Positions 1-11,222 of a stretch of DNA of 64,000 nt are shown piece after piece. Within the stretch, counting starts at the first letter, position 1. Each line of letters opens with the position of its first letter. This stretch comes from Cyrtodaria siliqua (taxonomy: Eukaryota > Mollusca > Bivalvia > Adapedonta > Hiatellidae). The notes under the pieces are model-generated. The model did no database searches, was not told the DNA's origin, and saw nothing but the letters and a program-made list of their open reading frames with translations. Location of the stretch: positions 124,001 through 188,000 of the forward strand of contig JAWPHD010001421.1 of assembly GCA_037043455.1 (NCBI GenBank). The letters run 5' to 3'. The translations under genes and the position numbers were made by a program.

Positions 1-714
1 AACGGGTTAGTCGAACGATTTAACGGGACGTTAAAGCAAATGTTACGGCGTATGTGTACCGAGAGACCCAAAGATTGGGACAAGTATCTCAATGCTTTAT
101 TGTTTGCATTTAGAGAGGTACCACAAGAGAGTTTAGGATTCTCTCCGTTTGAGTTATTGTACGGTAGGTCAGTTAGAGGTCCCATGAGGATTCTTAGAGA
201 GATGTGGGCAGGTGAAGTAGATAGTGATGAGGTTAAGACTACATATCAGTATGTTTTAGATCTGAAGGAGAAACTAGAGGAGACTTGTAAGATAGCTCAA
301 AGTCAGTTAGTTAAGGCAAGTACCAAGTATAAACGGTACTATGACCAGAAAGCTAGAGCTAGGAAGTTTAAGATAGATGACCAGGTGTTACTGTTACTCC
401 CGACCGACAATAACAAGTTGTTATTACAATGGAAAGGTCTGTTTTACGTTAGAGGGATAGTGAACACTATGGATTACCGTATCGAGATAAACGGAAAGTT
501 AAAGACCTTTCATGCGAATATGCTGAAAGAGTATATAAGTAGAACCGATAATGTGCAACAAGGGGTGTTAACCGTAGTTAATGTTGCAGTTATTGAGGAT
601 AGTGAGGAAGACAGTAGTGAGGACACTAGTCCCATGTATTTTCCCACTAGTGTAGGTAGGGAGAGAGCAGCCGATGTAGACATATCGGGCATGCTTAGTG
701 TAGAGCAGCAATGA
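1..714 (+). CDS. Integrase C-terminal part of a Gmr1-like Ty3/gypsy retrotransposon (partial, 5' end outside window)
   Basis: The frame is open from base 1 and begins with NGLVERFNGTLKQ, the block holding the final catalytic Glu of a DDE integrase. About 235 codons follow: the end of the catalytic core, a charged helical stretch (residues ~75-125), and a GPF/Y-type module (QWKGLFYV) near residue 155. The tail is acidic and Ser-rich. The stop is a single TGA at 712-714, and the downstream RT frame resumes three bases later in the same frame. Integrase joins retroelement cDNA to the host genome. The unusual point is its place: in most Ty3/gypsy elements it follows RNase H, while here it precedes RT, as in the Gmr1-like group. 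Element identity is confident; whether the TGA is functional or decay is open. Confidence 0.9.
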   Translation, partial: NGLVERFNGTLKQMLRRMCTERPKDWDKYLNALLFAFREVPQESLGFSPFELLYGRSVRGPMRILREMWAGEVDSDEVKTTYQYVLDLKEKLEETCKIAQSQLVKASTKYKRYYDQKARARKFKIDDQVLLLLPTDNNKLLLQWKGLFYVRGIVNTMDYRIEINGKLKTFHANMLKEYISRTDNVQQGVLTVVNVAVIEDSEEDSSEDTSPMYFPTSVGRERAADVDISGMLSVEQQ

Positions 715-717
715 GAG

Positions 718-2070
718 ATGGGTAGTTTACTCTCGGAGTTCAGTGATGTCTTGTCCGAAAACCGGGGGCAGACAGATGGAGTGCAACATGATATTGTACT
801 CACATCAGGGGAACCAATAAGAATTAAGGGGTATCCCATTCCATTTCACTCCCGATCAATTGTTGATGAGGAGGTGAAAGACATGTTGAAATTGGGTGTC
901 ATCGAACCTTCAAACGCCCCATTTTCATCCCCAGTCGTACTTATTAAGAAGAAAGATGGGTCAATTCGATTCTGTATCGATTTTAGGCAGCTCAATAAAC
1001 GTACCATCTTTGATGCAGAGCCAATGCCTAATATTGAGGAGGTATTCTCTAAACTTGCGGGATATTCGTATTTCTCCAAGTTAGACCTCAGTAAAGGTTA
1101 TTGGCAAGTCCCACTTTCAGACCGAGCTAAAGAGATGACCTCCTTCGAAACTTCGCAAGGACTTTTTAAGTTCAAGGTCATGCCCTTTGGTCTCGTAAAC
1201 GCCCCAGCAACATTCTGTAGGTTAATGAGGAAAGTCCTGAAGGATTTGTCCAACACAGACAGTTTTGTAGATGACATCCTGGTGTTTACAACAACATTTG
1301 AAGACCATATTAAGGCTCTACGTAATCTGTTGGAACGGCTACGCCGGTTTAAACTGACTGCAAAACCTAGCAAGTGTCACATAGGTTACGCAGATATAGA
1401 GTGTCTGGGTCATGTTGTCGGGAGGGACCAGAAATTGAAACCCAACCCCGACAAGGTTAAGGCAATTCAGGAAGCACCAAGACCCGAGACAAAGAAACAA
1501 GTTAGGTCATTTTTAGGGTTGGCGGGTTTTTACAGGAAGTTTATTCCAAACTTTTCGGCTATAGCTGCACCTTTGTCAGACTTGACAAAGAAAGGTCAAC
1601 CCAATAGGATAACTTGGGGGGAAAGCCAGGAGCGAGCTTTTGTCTCTTTAAAAAGGAGTCTGGTCAAAACCCCAATACTAAAATTACCTGAACTTGACCA
1701 GGAGTTTATCCTCAGAACGGATGCCTCCGATATCGGGGTGGGTGCAGTCCTACTGCAAGAGCAAGATGGGTGTAGTCTCCCCGTGGCTTATGCAAGTCGG
1801 AAACTATTACCCCGGGAATGTAACTACTCTGTTATCGAAAGGGAGTGTCTTGCAGTAGTGTGGGGTGTCAGTAAATTCCACCGATATGTTTTTGGTAAGG
1901 AATTTGTCTTGGAGACTGACCACCAACCGTTAGCTTATATGAATAAAGCAAAGGTAGCTAACAGTAGGTTAATGAGGTGGGCACTGACTCTGCAGCCTTA
2001 CCGGATGAAAATTAAAGCGATCCGAGGAAAGGACAATATTGGGGCAGACTATTTAAGTCGCCGCACATAA
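718..2070 (+). CDS. Reverse transcriptase-RNase H of the same Gmr1-like element
   Basis: A 450-codon frame. RT blocks appear in order: SSPVVLIKKKDGSIRFCIDF (residues ~70-90), LDLSKGYWQVPL (~123), FKVMPFGLVNAPATF (~150), and the active-site FVDDILVF (~183), with FVDD in place of the usual Y-L/V-DD. The connection block FLGLAGFYRKFIPNF follows at ~265. RNase H starts near FILRTDASDIGVGAVLLQ and ends with GADYLSRR, so all four domains look intact. The ATG lies three bases after the integrase stop, in the same frame, so pol may once have been one polyprotein. No integrase follows: the sequence goes straight to noncoding DNA, a polypurine tract and the LTR. This confirms the IN-RT-RH order. Function: copies genomic RNA into cDNA and degrades the RNA strand. 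Confidence 0.95.
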   Translation: MGSLLSEFSDVLSENRGQTDGVQHDIVLTSGEPIRIKGYPIPFHSRSIVDEEVKDMLKLGVIEPSNAPFSSPVVLIKKKDGSIRFCIDFRQLNKRTIFDAEPMPNIEEVFSKLAGYSYFSKLDLSKGYWQVPLSDRAKEMTSFETSQGLFKFKVMPFGLVNAPATFCRLMRKVLKDLSNTDSFVDDILVFTTTFEDHIKALRNLLERLRRFKLTAKPSKCHIGYADIECLGHVVGRDQKLKPNPDKVKAIQEAPRPETKKQVRSFLGLAGFYRKFIPNFSAIAAPLSDLTKKGQPNRITWGESQERAFVSLKRSLVKTPILKLPELDQEFILRTDASDIGVGAVLLQEQDGCSLPVAYASRKLLPRECNYSVIERECLAVVWGVSKFHRYVFGKEFVLETDHQPLAYMNKAKVANSRLMRWALTLQPYRMKIKAIRGKDNIGADYLSRRT

Positions 2071-2352
2071 TGACCGGTTTAATACAATAGTGTATTGCAG
2101 TGTATTGTACAATAGTGGTATATGTTACGACAGGGTAGTGTACAATTGTAGAATAGTGTTGAAATTGTAATTACATATTATAGTTAGGTTATAACTGCAG
2201 TGGTAATAGTTAACATACTCAAGCGATTGAGCGATCAGCTGGTACGTTTTGTCGCTCGTTTGCTCAGAAGAATTAATAGTTTCTTAACGTGTAAATATTA
2301 ATTATCATTTTGTTGAATTTTAAAAGTGTAGCACTTTCTTTAAGTGGGGAGA
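2071..2352 (+). other. 3' untranslated segment and polypurine tract of the LTR element
   Basis: About 280 noncoding bases between the RNase H stop and the LTR. They end in the purine run AAGTGGGGAGA (2342-2352), immediately before the TGTTGTCAC that opens the LTR. A polypurine tract here primes plus-strand DNA synthesis in LTR elements. Confidence 0.7.
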
Positions 2353-3952
2353 TGTTGTCACAAAATGTCACGGGTAGAGCGTACTGGTCGTATATAGCTC
2401 TTGTATCGGTTACACCCAAAATCTATTGTTCGAGTTGAAACAATTTCACAATATTCATGATCTATTCATGTAACACGTAAAAGCGTGCACATTTTAAGTG
2501 GCCGCCAGAGAGGCCGTGTCATAAGTTTAGTTTTGTGCTAATGCATGTAAACGTATAGGTATATTTTCCTTAAACGGCAAAATTGTATAAGGGGCCTCTC
2601 GTGTAGATTCAATACTGTAGATTTAGCCACGTTTGTCACGGACTGAACGGGGGAAATAATGATTTGGGCGTAATGTTTGCTATAAAACCCATTGTCTTCT
2701 AGCTCTCGCCGGGATCATCGATAGTACTTTGTTGGAACAGAGATTGGACGGCAAATTTCATAGGCAACATGTGGTTAGTAATTTTATTAAACTTTTATCG
2801 TACATTTGTATTCAGTGGGCGGCGCCATCTTGTTTGGCGGTTACGACATCCGGTTAGCATTGATGTTTCTCAAACATAACTTTAGACTAGCATATGATTT
2901 TGAAGTTACTTTATTAGATGTAATTATTGTAATTGATCATTAATTGTAAAACAATATTAATTTGATAACAGTGGATAAACGGTGCATTAGTTAACGTTGG
3001 CGTATAACTCAGTGATTGTAATACACGATTGTTAACATTGGTTAACAATGAGATGAGTGACAAGAATAAATGTTCGACGCATATGCATAGCGTTGTATAA
3101 TGTGGTCATTAGTTGACATGCGTGCATGCATAACTCAGTGAGTGTAATATATGAGTAATTTGATCATGTTTATATTACATGTATTAGGGGCATTGATTAA
3201 CAGCGACGTACATAGCGTTAACATGGCATTGTAGAATATGTATACATTGCTACTCATCATTAGTACAGCTTACATATATTGATTGAATAATGATTTGTTT
3301 GGGTAATGGTAATTATGCAAGATTGTTATGTTAGTCAACCGACATCTAAAACGTATGTATAATTAAAGCCTAAGCCATCCAGGATATAAGCCAGCCAGGG
3401 TTGGAGTAAGCCATCTAGGTTTGGATATCCAGGAGTGGAGCTAAGCTTCCACGACTAACGTTACAAGCGGTGGAGACGGTCCCCGTACCTGCGCAGCCAG
3501 GTTTTACTAACGACAACCCCCGGGACACACGGTGGGCCCGTTACCAGTCCTCACTGGAGGAATATCATTCACAATCTCAGTGGAGATTAACTATCATTGC
3601 ATCGCGTCATCAACCCTTACAGAAGGCATTTGATGACAATCATCCATTGAATTCGCGCATCATCATCTTCATGAGCTCTCGCGCATCACAGTTATCGCGC
3701 TAGATCAACATTGTTATAGATTTAACAACACTTTAGTGTCTTAGACTTTCAGTATTCATAACAATACTAAGAACGTCTTACACGTTCATGAGAACATTCT
3801 TTTCATAGTTCATTTGTGTATTCGCTTGTTTTTTTTAGATAATTGTATATATATTAAACATATTTTAAAAGTTGCATTAAACTTATGTAAATGCATTCAC
3901 CGTCATTGATTCTTTCCTGAGTTAGCCCAACCACTAAGGTCATCCTGTGACA
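2353..3952 (+). repeat. 3' long terminal repeat (about 1.6 kb)
   Basis: Starts with TGTTGTCACA right after the polypurine tract and ends near TGTGACA (3946-3952); a second possible end is 3959. TGTCACA and TGTGACA are inverted relative to each other, as expected for LTR termini. It contains a TATA box (2681) and AATAAA-like signals (near 3065). A 3470-3703 open frame lacks an ATG and is probably chance. The 5' LTR lies outside the window, so the right border and target duplication cannot be checked by pairing. Confidence 0.6.
2681..2687 (+). promoter_or_regulatory. TATA box of the LTR promoter
   Basis: TATAAAA about 330 bp into the LTR, a plausible U3/R promoter position. Inferred from sequence only. 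Confidence 0.45.
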
Positions 3953-3959
3953 TATGACA

Positions 3960-4366
3960 GTTAGCAAAGTGAGAAAGATTTCATTGTCGTGCACTATTTT
4001 CATTTTTTAAGGATATACGGAATGGAACATCACTTATGGCAATTTATTGTGTATTATATTAGACAGTACTAGTATTTGTTGTACAATTGTGAAAATAATA
4101 ATTTTCAAGCCAGACTGTTCAGTGAAATAACTGTTTACAATAAAACTTCAAAAACATGATACAATACACCAGTGATTATGATAGCCAATAAGCTACATGT
4201 GCCAATGGCCCCATATTGGCCCCATATACTAGAGTTTCAATGGGCCATTTGCAGTTCTAATGGGCCATGTTCAAATGTGTCATTCAGACATCTGTCTAAG
4301 AAATTAATAAAAAAAACACGCAAAATCAACTAGGTACCCTAATGTCGACATTGCTATAACACTAGT
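3960..4366. other. No gene seen
   Basis: AT-rich sequence 3' of the LTR. The only structure noted is a short cluster of ATGGGCCAT / ATATTGGCCCC motifs at 4200-4270. No convincing ORF or RNA gene. Confidence 0.5.
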
Positions 4367-4860
4367 CAGGGTTCAAACTAGGCCTTTGAATTTTAGGGAG
4401 AAGTGACTTCTCTCTCTAAAGAAAATAGAGAGAAGTGACAGATAATAATGAGAAGTTAGGGAGACAAAATATTTTAAGAACTCAATCATTTCTTGTTTAT
4501 ATTAAATTATTAATTCATAGATAAACCCCATTGGTTATAACCTTGTTATTATTTAAGTTATGGCTAAATGCACTTGAAGTATGCCGTTTCACAGTAAAGG
4601 TGTTTATTACTTTCATTCATAGGGACTCTTTACACACATACTGTAACTATAGAAGAATGAAGGATGATAGAAGAATTAATACAAATATATTGCAGGTATC
4701 CTTATTCATTCATCTTTTTATCAATTTGTATGAAGATCTATGGAGGGTGTGAATAGGATTCTCAAACTTACACATCTTCCGAAGATGCTTATTCCCATAT
4801 GGCCTATATGAACAAATATGTTTTGTTTCCCCATTTGTAATAGCTAAACACAATGAGGCA
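4367..4860 (+). mobile_element. Dispersed element, left part (CAGGGTTCAAACTAGGCC family)
   Basis: Begins CAGGGTTCAAACTAGGCC and continues with repeats of GGGAGAAGTGAC. The following ~400 bp match 28860-29290 closely, for example the shared TTCTATGAAGGG/ATGGAGGGTG stretch and AATATATTGCA. A right terminus like those of the other two copies (TTGAACACTG, TTGAGCCCTG) was not found, so this copy looks truncated. Confidence 0.6.
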
Positions 4861-4894
4861 CAGTTCTGCTGATGTTAAACTGATTCAATTATAT

Positions 4895-5160
4895 CTTATA
4901 ACAAGAGCTGTCGGAGAATAGCGCAGCTCGACTATTCGATTTTTCAGAGAATAATAAATTATATAGCTGGTATATACAAGAATTTGTACAATAAGAGGAT
5001 TAGAAAATAGGTCAAATTATATAGGGCGAAAAAGGAAGTCTCGCAAATTCTCGGACAGAAATCCTGAGATCGTGTCACGTGACAGTCATCGTCTTCAACC
5101 GCCATTTTGGAAAATATTGAATACAACGCTGGGTAGATTAATCTCGATAAACAGCAAGAT
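4895..5160 (+). repeat. Dispersed repeat head 'acaagagctgtcggag'
   Basis: ACAAGAGCTGTCGGAGAATAG resembles the heads of the aacaagaggccc repeats elsewhere in the window (18284, 24533, 35325) and a repeat type common in bivalve genomes (general knowledge). No terminus was found on the right. Confidence 0.35.
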
Positions 5161-5507
5161 AACGCTTTATATAAGCATTTATCCAGTAAGTATTAGTTTA
5201 ATATGATGTATTTTAATGAGGAAGTGTTTATTTTCCAAATGTTTTTCGTTGGTAGTGTAATTTTATGTTGATATTCTCCCGATTCTCGGCAGTGTGATGT
5301 TGGCGGGTGGGGTAATCGTATTTTTAGGAATATTGATATAAAATATGCTTTCCATTGAAGAAAATACGTTTTTGATTATAAATGTATTCGTTATACGACT
5401 TGGTTATTAAAATTTAATAAATAACATATTGATATCGATACCATTCCGTATTTTTTTCTGATTTAAATTTCACTTTGAGTTTAAAACCAAAAAAAAAAAA
5501 ATACGAT

Positions 5508-6500
5508 GTTACCGCCTTTTTAGTAGGAAGGCACAAAATCATGTTCTTTTTTTAAAAAATACACATATTTGTGTTCTTATATAATTTTAATATTGCATGG
5601 TAACATTTATTTTGTACAAAGTATTTTTTTTCTTTTTTTCTCAGCTTTCAAATGGGCAGTATATTTCTTGTTGTTATAATTCACTTTGAAAATTTAACAC
5701 TAGTGTGTTACTGTCTATTTAATAGAAAGGCGTAAAATCAAGTTATTTTCTAAAAAAATACACATAGTTGTGTTCTTATATAGTTTTTATACTGCATGGT
5801 TAACTTGATTTCATACCAAGCATTATATAAAAAAAGAATTATAGATTTCAAATGGGCATATATTTCTTGTTATAATTCACTTTGAACTTTTAAAAGCAAA
5901 ATTTAGAAACACTAGTGTGTTACTGCCTTTTTAATAGAAAGGCATACAATCATGTTATTTTCTAAAAAAATACACATATTTGTGTTCTTATATAATTTTT
6001 ATACTGCATGGTTAACTTTATTTTATACCAAGCATTTTTAAAAAAAAAAGTATTTCAGCTTTCAAATGGGCATATATTTCTTGTTATAATTCACTTTGAA
6101 CTTATAAAAAACTAAATCTAGAAACACTAGTGTGTTAGTGCCTTTTTAATAGAAAATCATGTTCATCTTCTGAAAAATACACATATTTGTGTTCTTATAT
6201 AATTTTTATACTGCATGGTAACCTTATTTCATCATGCAAAGCATTATATTTTTTTCTTCAGCTTTCAAATTGGCAGATTATTTCTTCTAAGAAATAATTT
6301 AAAAAATCAAAAAAATATGTGTTATCGCCTTTTTAATATAAAGGAACACAATCATGTTCTTTTTAAATATATATATGTATATATTTGTGTTCTTAAATAG
6401 TTTTCATACTGCATGGTTGTCCTTTTATCAAGCAAAACATTATTTGTATATTCTTTTCACATTTCAATGGGACACAATATTTCTTTAAAAAAATAATTCT
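5508..6500 (+). repeat. Tandem array, about 5 copies of a ~200-bp AT-rich unit
   Basis: Units start at 5508, 5707, 5919, 6134 and 6321 (spacing 199, 212, 215, 187). Each carries a GTTACTGCCTTTTTAATAG-like start, then TACACATATTTGTGTTCTTA, ATACTGCATGGTTAAC and TTTCAAATGGGCATATATTT. Copies differ by substitutions and poly-A/T length, so the array is old. Not coding. Confidence 0.85.
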
Positions 6501-7045
6501 AAAATTTTAAAAATACTACTACAATAAGTGGTACATGTTGAAAACTCACGACGGTGATAATTAATACAACGTAACACAGATTGTAAGTCATGGGTATATA
6601 TACTTAACACAAATAAAATAGAAACAAATCGTGACCACATGGCTGCAAACCTTTAATATTAATTATAACATTAATATTCAGTTTTAAACCAATACTCTGC
6701 ATTTAATCCCTTATAAAAGCAACACTTATCTTAGTTTATTTTCAGCCGCTTCAAAAGGGGAAGGATACAGAGGAATTCAGGAACCACTCCATACTCTACT
6801 TTATACATTCCTATGCACGGGACTGCAAATTTGAACCATATATTGAAATGTCTTGGGGTTTTTTTTGCACTGTATGTGTCATTTCTTGTTTATGTTAATT
6901 TAATTAAAACTCTTTTATTACCGTATGTTTTGAACTCTTTATTACCGTATGTTTTGTTTACATAACTCAAATAAAAAGCTATGAATTTCTGAATTTTGTC
7001 TTCTTGTTATTGTTTAGCTTGTGGAGCATCTATTTGAATAGTTGC
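6501..7045. other. No gene seen
   Basis: AT-rich sequence without a recognisable gene. A short direct repeat TTTATTACCGTATGTTTTG occurs near 6910-6955. Confidence 0.45.
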
Positions 7046-7049
7046 TTCA

Positions 7050-7345
7050 GGTATGGCACTCTACATGTAGTATGGGACAATACCGGATTTTAATGACCTA
7101 GTGTTGTTACCAGCGAAATATAAGACACCAGCTCAAATGAGCTGCATATATAGCATGGATCTCAATACCCGGTTTTATGACATGGTGTTGTTATTAGCAA
7201 AAGATAAGGCGGCAACTTGCTTAAATATCTGCATATTCGGCATGTGTTTTATGGCACTACCAAATCAATATAGCATGGGTCTCAATACCCGGTTTTATGA
7301 CATTGTGTTTTGAGAAAAGATAAGGAACTCGCTCAAATAGGGTGC
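7050..7345 (+). repeat. Imperfect tandem repeat, ~125-bp unit
   Basis: ATAGCATGG(A/G)TCTCAATACCCGG, TTTTATGACAT(G/T)GTGTT and GATAAGG(C/A) recur about every 125 bp, roughly 2.5 copies. A 70-codon frame across it is a by-product of the repeat. Confidence 0.6.
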
Positions 7346-7560
7346 ATATTCGGTATATATTTTATGACACTCACAGCAATAAGACACTAGTGCCATAGGG
7401 CGAGCATAAATATATACTTAACATCATAGCAATAAAACACGAGTAAGTACCACATTTTATGACATGCGCTAAGACTCTCAGTGGAGCTAACAATTCAAAC
7501 GTCCGGGGAATGGGATGAGGATTGGGAGCTTTTGATAAAGTACGCACGCACAATCAAATT

Positions 7561-7783
7561 TAAAAAAATGTATGTATGATTCGTGGCATGCATAGCATGG
7601 ACAGTTTAGGAGTCGGCTTATTACTCATATCTACACCATTATCACACAGTTCATCATCAGAGACCTCATTTTCACTTGCAGTAAACTTGCCTAATAAAGC
7701 TTCAAGATCTAGATCATCAAAATTAATAAAAAATCTTCTTTTCCGTAAGACATGTTCATGTACGTAAAGATAATCAGAATGAC
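7561..7783 (-). CDS. Protein-like fragment, unknown (possible exon or decayed element)
   Basis: On the minus strand one frame is open for about 70 codons with coding-like composition: a basic start (LRKRRFFINF), an acidic middle (DDLDLEALLGKF, ENEVSDDELCDNG) and a stop at 7561-7563. A TAA lies just upstream, so it is either an internal exon with an unclear acceptor or a transposon remnant. I do not recognise the family. The surrounding DNA is repetitive. Confidence 0.3.
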
Positions 7784-9230
7784 ATTACCAAATGGTAAAT
7801 ATGTACAAGAGATGCATGTTCACATTTTTTTTTTTAATAAAGCATTGATTAATATAACAGTTTAATCAGCAAACTATAATTATGCATTCAAGTCTCGGGA
7901 CATATCAAAAGGATCGGCCGATGCCGCGCTTTAAACTCGAAGAAAATAAAGGATAATTTCGCTAATTAATTACCATACATTTGCACAAACAATATGCTTT
8001 TTTTAATTCAATTGGTCTAATTGCAATACAGTTAAAATCGTTACAAAAGAAGAAAACAAAATCAACCGACACCGCGTTACACAATGTTAGTTTTCCTAGC
8101 GAAAATAATACAATTAATATTATTGATTTACGCCTTGTAACCCAAACACTTTAAGAATTATAAAACAAAATGTCCGATAATTATTGGTATTTAAAATATT
8201 TTATTATTACAGCAAGGAATAATTACTTATTTAGAGCATAGGATTCGTCATCATTTTCACGGTAATCGGAGTATCAACGTGTGTTTATATATTTTATAAA
8301 CACCCTTTTTGAACTCGTCTCCGTGTTCGTGACACAACCCTGAGCCATAATTCCCGAGTGCTTTATGCAATTAGGGTTTCTATTGACTATGTAATCAAGG
8401 ATTTAACAAGCCGCCAGTTAAAAAGAAGCTGTATATTTCTCACGTAACATATGAGATAAACACAGCAGTAGCACCGAACTGGTTTTGTGTCGAAACGTAC
8501 AGGTAAGCTCACCGCGTTATCGTTATCGATCGGACCCGTCTTATCGGAAAGACCCGCCTTATTGATAGACGCTGAAATCTCGTACTTTCTACGCGAGAGT
8601 CTACGAGATTTCATCATATTTTCTAATCCTTCTTATTGTACAAATCCTTGGTATATACCATCAGAAAACAAGGCTAAAACAATGTGGGGTGGGGTTGGGG
8701 GATGGGGCTTGTATAGAAACTCTGGCCGATATAAAATTATGTGAAATTTTATTATTTTTATCCTTTTAAATCCAAAATTGCTGTAATTTTAAAGAAATTT
8801 GTGGTCGAAAGGCAACTCTAGAGGGAGCTGATATCTGGCAATTTTTATTGGGCCTCATTTAATTTTTTTATTGATATTTCATCTGTGTATCTGAATTTGT
8901 TTTATATGTAAATGATTGCGTTCAAACTGGGTGAGGGCAACATATATGTGTAAGAAGCTATGTAAGAATTGACCAAAGGCGGGGGAGGGGGCAACATATA
9001 TGTGTAAGAATTGACTAAAACAACACAGAAATATATAAAAATAAAAAAAACGTGTGGAGTGGGGGTGGATGGAGGGAGCCCATGCCCCAATATTGGTGAA
9101 GTATGAATAAGATGCATAATGCTATAATGAATGAATGGTGTTTTACGCCACGTCGACACATAAATAGGTCACATTGTGCGCAAAAATTGATGAAAAATGA
9201 ATAAATGAAGTATTAATTAAAAATTAATGT
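7784..9230. other. No gene seen
   Basis: AT-rich DNA. Open frames at 8387-8744 overlap on both strands with no known motif. A GGGGTGGGGTTGGGG-like G-rich tract lies at 8683-8704, and a short direct repeat GGGCAACATATATGTGTAAG near 8936 and 8988. Nothing further recognised. Confidence 0.45.
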
Positions 9231-9234
9231 AAAT

Positions 9235-10280
9235 ATATAAAGATATAACTATTAAAAAATAAGGGATGATAAGGTGTAATATAAACTATGTATGTAAATC
9301 AACAAATGCCCGTCAACGGGTATATAAACAAGTAAATATATATAAGAACACATTATAATGATTTATATAGTCTGATCTCTTTTAGGAAATCTAGAACAAG
9401 ACTAAAATCTACAGTATCAAATAACTCTTTCATTGTATTAACATTGTAGTACCTTTGACGCATAGGATCAAAGTCTACACATTCCAATAAGATGTGTTTG
9501 ACCGTTAACGGTGCAAAGCAGGGTATACATTCTGGTAATTGCTCACCTTGTAATAAATATGAATGAGTATAAGGTGTATGCCCTATCCTGCACCGGGCTA
9601 GGACAACTTCCTCTCGACGAATGGGTCTACTAGAAGAACGCCATTCTCCGAGTAACGGTTTAATTGAATGGAGTTTATTGTTAACTGACAAATCCCAAGC
9701 GGTTTGCCAAGAGTTACGAATATATGTGTTAATACAACTTTTAAAATCAGTATAAGGTAATTTGGTATTAGATATATGTAAATCTAATGCTGCCTTAGCA
9801 GCACTATCAGCCAGCAGAAAATAATAACATCATCAATTATAAGAGAATTGTACTTTTCTAAAAGTTGAAGCACGACTGGGTTATCATGTTTCATATTACC
9901 CAGTGCTTGAAGAAATGAAAGGGAATGAGAAAAGATTACAAAATGGTCATCATCAGATTCCTGAATATAATTTAAGGCAAGTTCAATTGCCTTAAGTTCA
10001 GCTGAAAAGATAGAGGCCTTGTCAGGCAGGCGGCTCTTTATGCTGTGTTTGTGAACAACAGCTGCTGCAGCTACCTTATCTCCATCTTTAAATTTGCTTT
10101 GAAAGACAGTAGGGTCTGTACTGGATTTGTTATTATTACAAAGATCAAAAATAATTGTTGGTGTTTCCAAAGTCCACGGTGGAATTTGTGGTACTTTGTA
10201 CTTGGCAATCAAATTTAGGTCGATTTCAGTGTCTCTTAATTTTGGTTTAATACAAAGACCAAATGGTGGAATGGCCGCAT
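9235..10280 (-). pseudogene. 5'-truncated non-LTR retrotransposon tail with RNase H domain (I/Nimbus-like), inactivated
   Basis: The minus frame from about 10280 to 9784 encodes an RNase H fold: FKDGDKVAAAAVVHK (first Asp), FSAELKAIELAL (Glu), then VIFSHSLSFLQAL. The third catalytic Asp (FSDS in the second copy) is His here. At about 9825 a 37-bp deletion relative to the copy at 47253-47289 removes the PSHVGRHGND motif and shifts the frame. The C-terminal frame then continues from about 9780 to 9353 with HTPYTHSYLL and CVDFDPMRQRYY, typical of LINE C-termini of the I group. A 3' UTR is shared with the second copy to about 9235. No upstream RT is present, so the 5' end is truncated, as is usual for LINE insertions. 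Confidence 0.85.
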
Positions 10281-10324
10281 AATGCTATAACTTAGTATAA
10301 GAAATCCCAAACCAAAATTATAGA

Positions 10325-10935
10325 TATATACATGCTTACATGCAAACCTAGATCTGCCTTTATTGCACATTTTATGGGCCATCACAATTTGGGTTCCATG
10401 GGAGCCCAGAATTTGCAGAAGACAAAATTATTTACCCAACCCTTTACAACATACTATATTAAGGAAACCAATTCCTAAATTTAGTTCAGCTAGGACAAGA
10501 AATGTTAGAGATATAGACCTGTAAACACAGCTTACACGCAAAATTTGATGTGAAACAGACACATTTTAAGGGCTATCAGAATTTGGGTTCCATGGGAGCC
10601 CAGGGGTTACAGGAACCTAAATTACTTAAGCAGCCCTTAAGATAATGCTATAAGGAAGCTAATGGCCAAATATGGTTGTGCTAGGGTAAGAAATGTAACA
10701 GATATAGACTTGTAAACACAGCTTACACGCAAAATTTGATGTGAATTGGGACACATTTTATGGGCTATTATAATTTGGCTTCCATGGGAGCCCATGGGTT
10801 CCAGGAACCAAAATTGCTTATGCAGCCCTTAAGATAATGCTATAAGGAAGCCCATGGCCAAATTTGGTTGTGCTAGGATAAGAAATGTAAGAGATATAGA
10901 CTTGAAAACACAGCTTACACACAAATCTTGAGGTG
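10325..10935 (+). repeat. Tandem array, 3 copies of a ~193-bp unit
   Basis: GGGTTCCATGGGAGCCCA recurs at about 10391, 10585 and 10777, with shared flanks AGAGATATAGAC, TGTAAACACAGCTTACACGC and AGGAAGC. Spacing is 194 and 192 bp. Noncoding, within or downstream of the TMEM209 intron. Confidence 0.8.
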
Positions 10936-11222
10936 GGACGCTGACGCCGGGGTGATTACAATCATAAGCTCTCTTACTCTTCAAATAGTCAAGCTAAAAA
11001 CCTACATTTCACCAATAATATATTTAAACCTATGGTAGAATAACAAAGACAAGTTGAAAACTCAAATTTGTATTTAAATATATGCAAGCAGATTTAAAGT
11101 CAAAATGATACTGGACTAATAAATCAAGAGGCTAATTTCAATCCTTAATAAAGACTTCAAGATTGCCATGTGACTCTTTAATTGTACATTTTTGAATAAA
11201 TATTGCTAACAATGAAGTGTAC

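Noticed and set aside
3470..3703. ORF inside the LTR as a gene (gag start)
   Set aside because: No ATG, no gag motif, and it lies inside the repeat; kept only as a remark.
8487..8744. 85-codon ORF
   Set aside because: No family resemblance, opposite-strand ORF of equal quality, and a G-rich low-complexity end.
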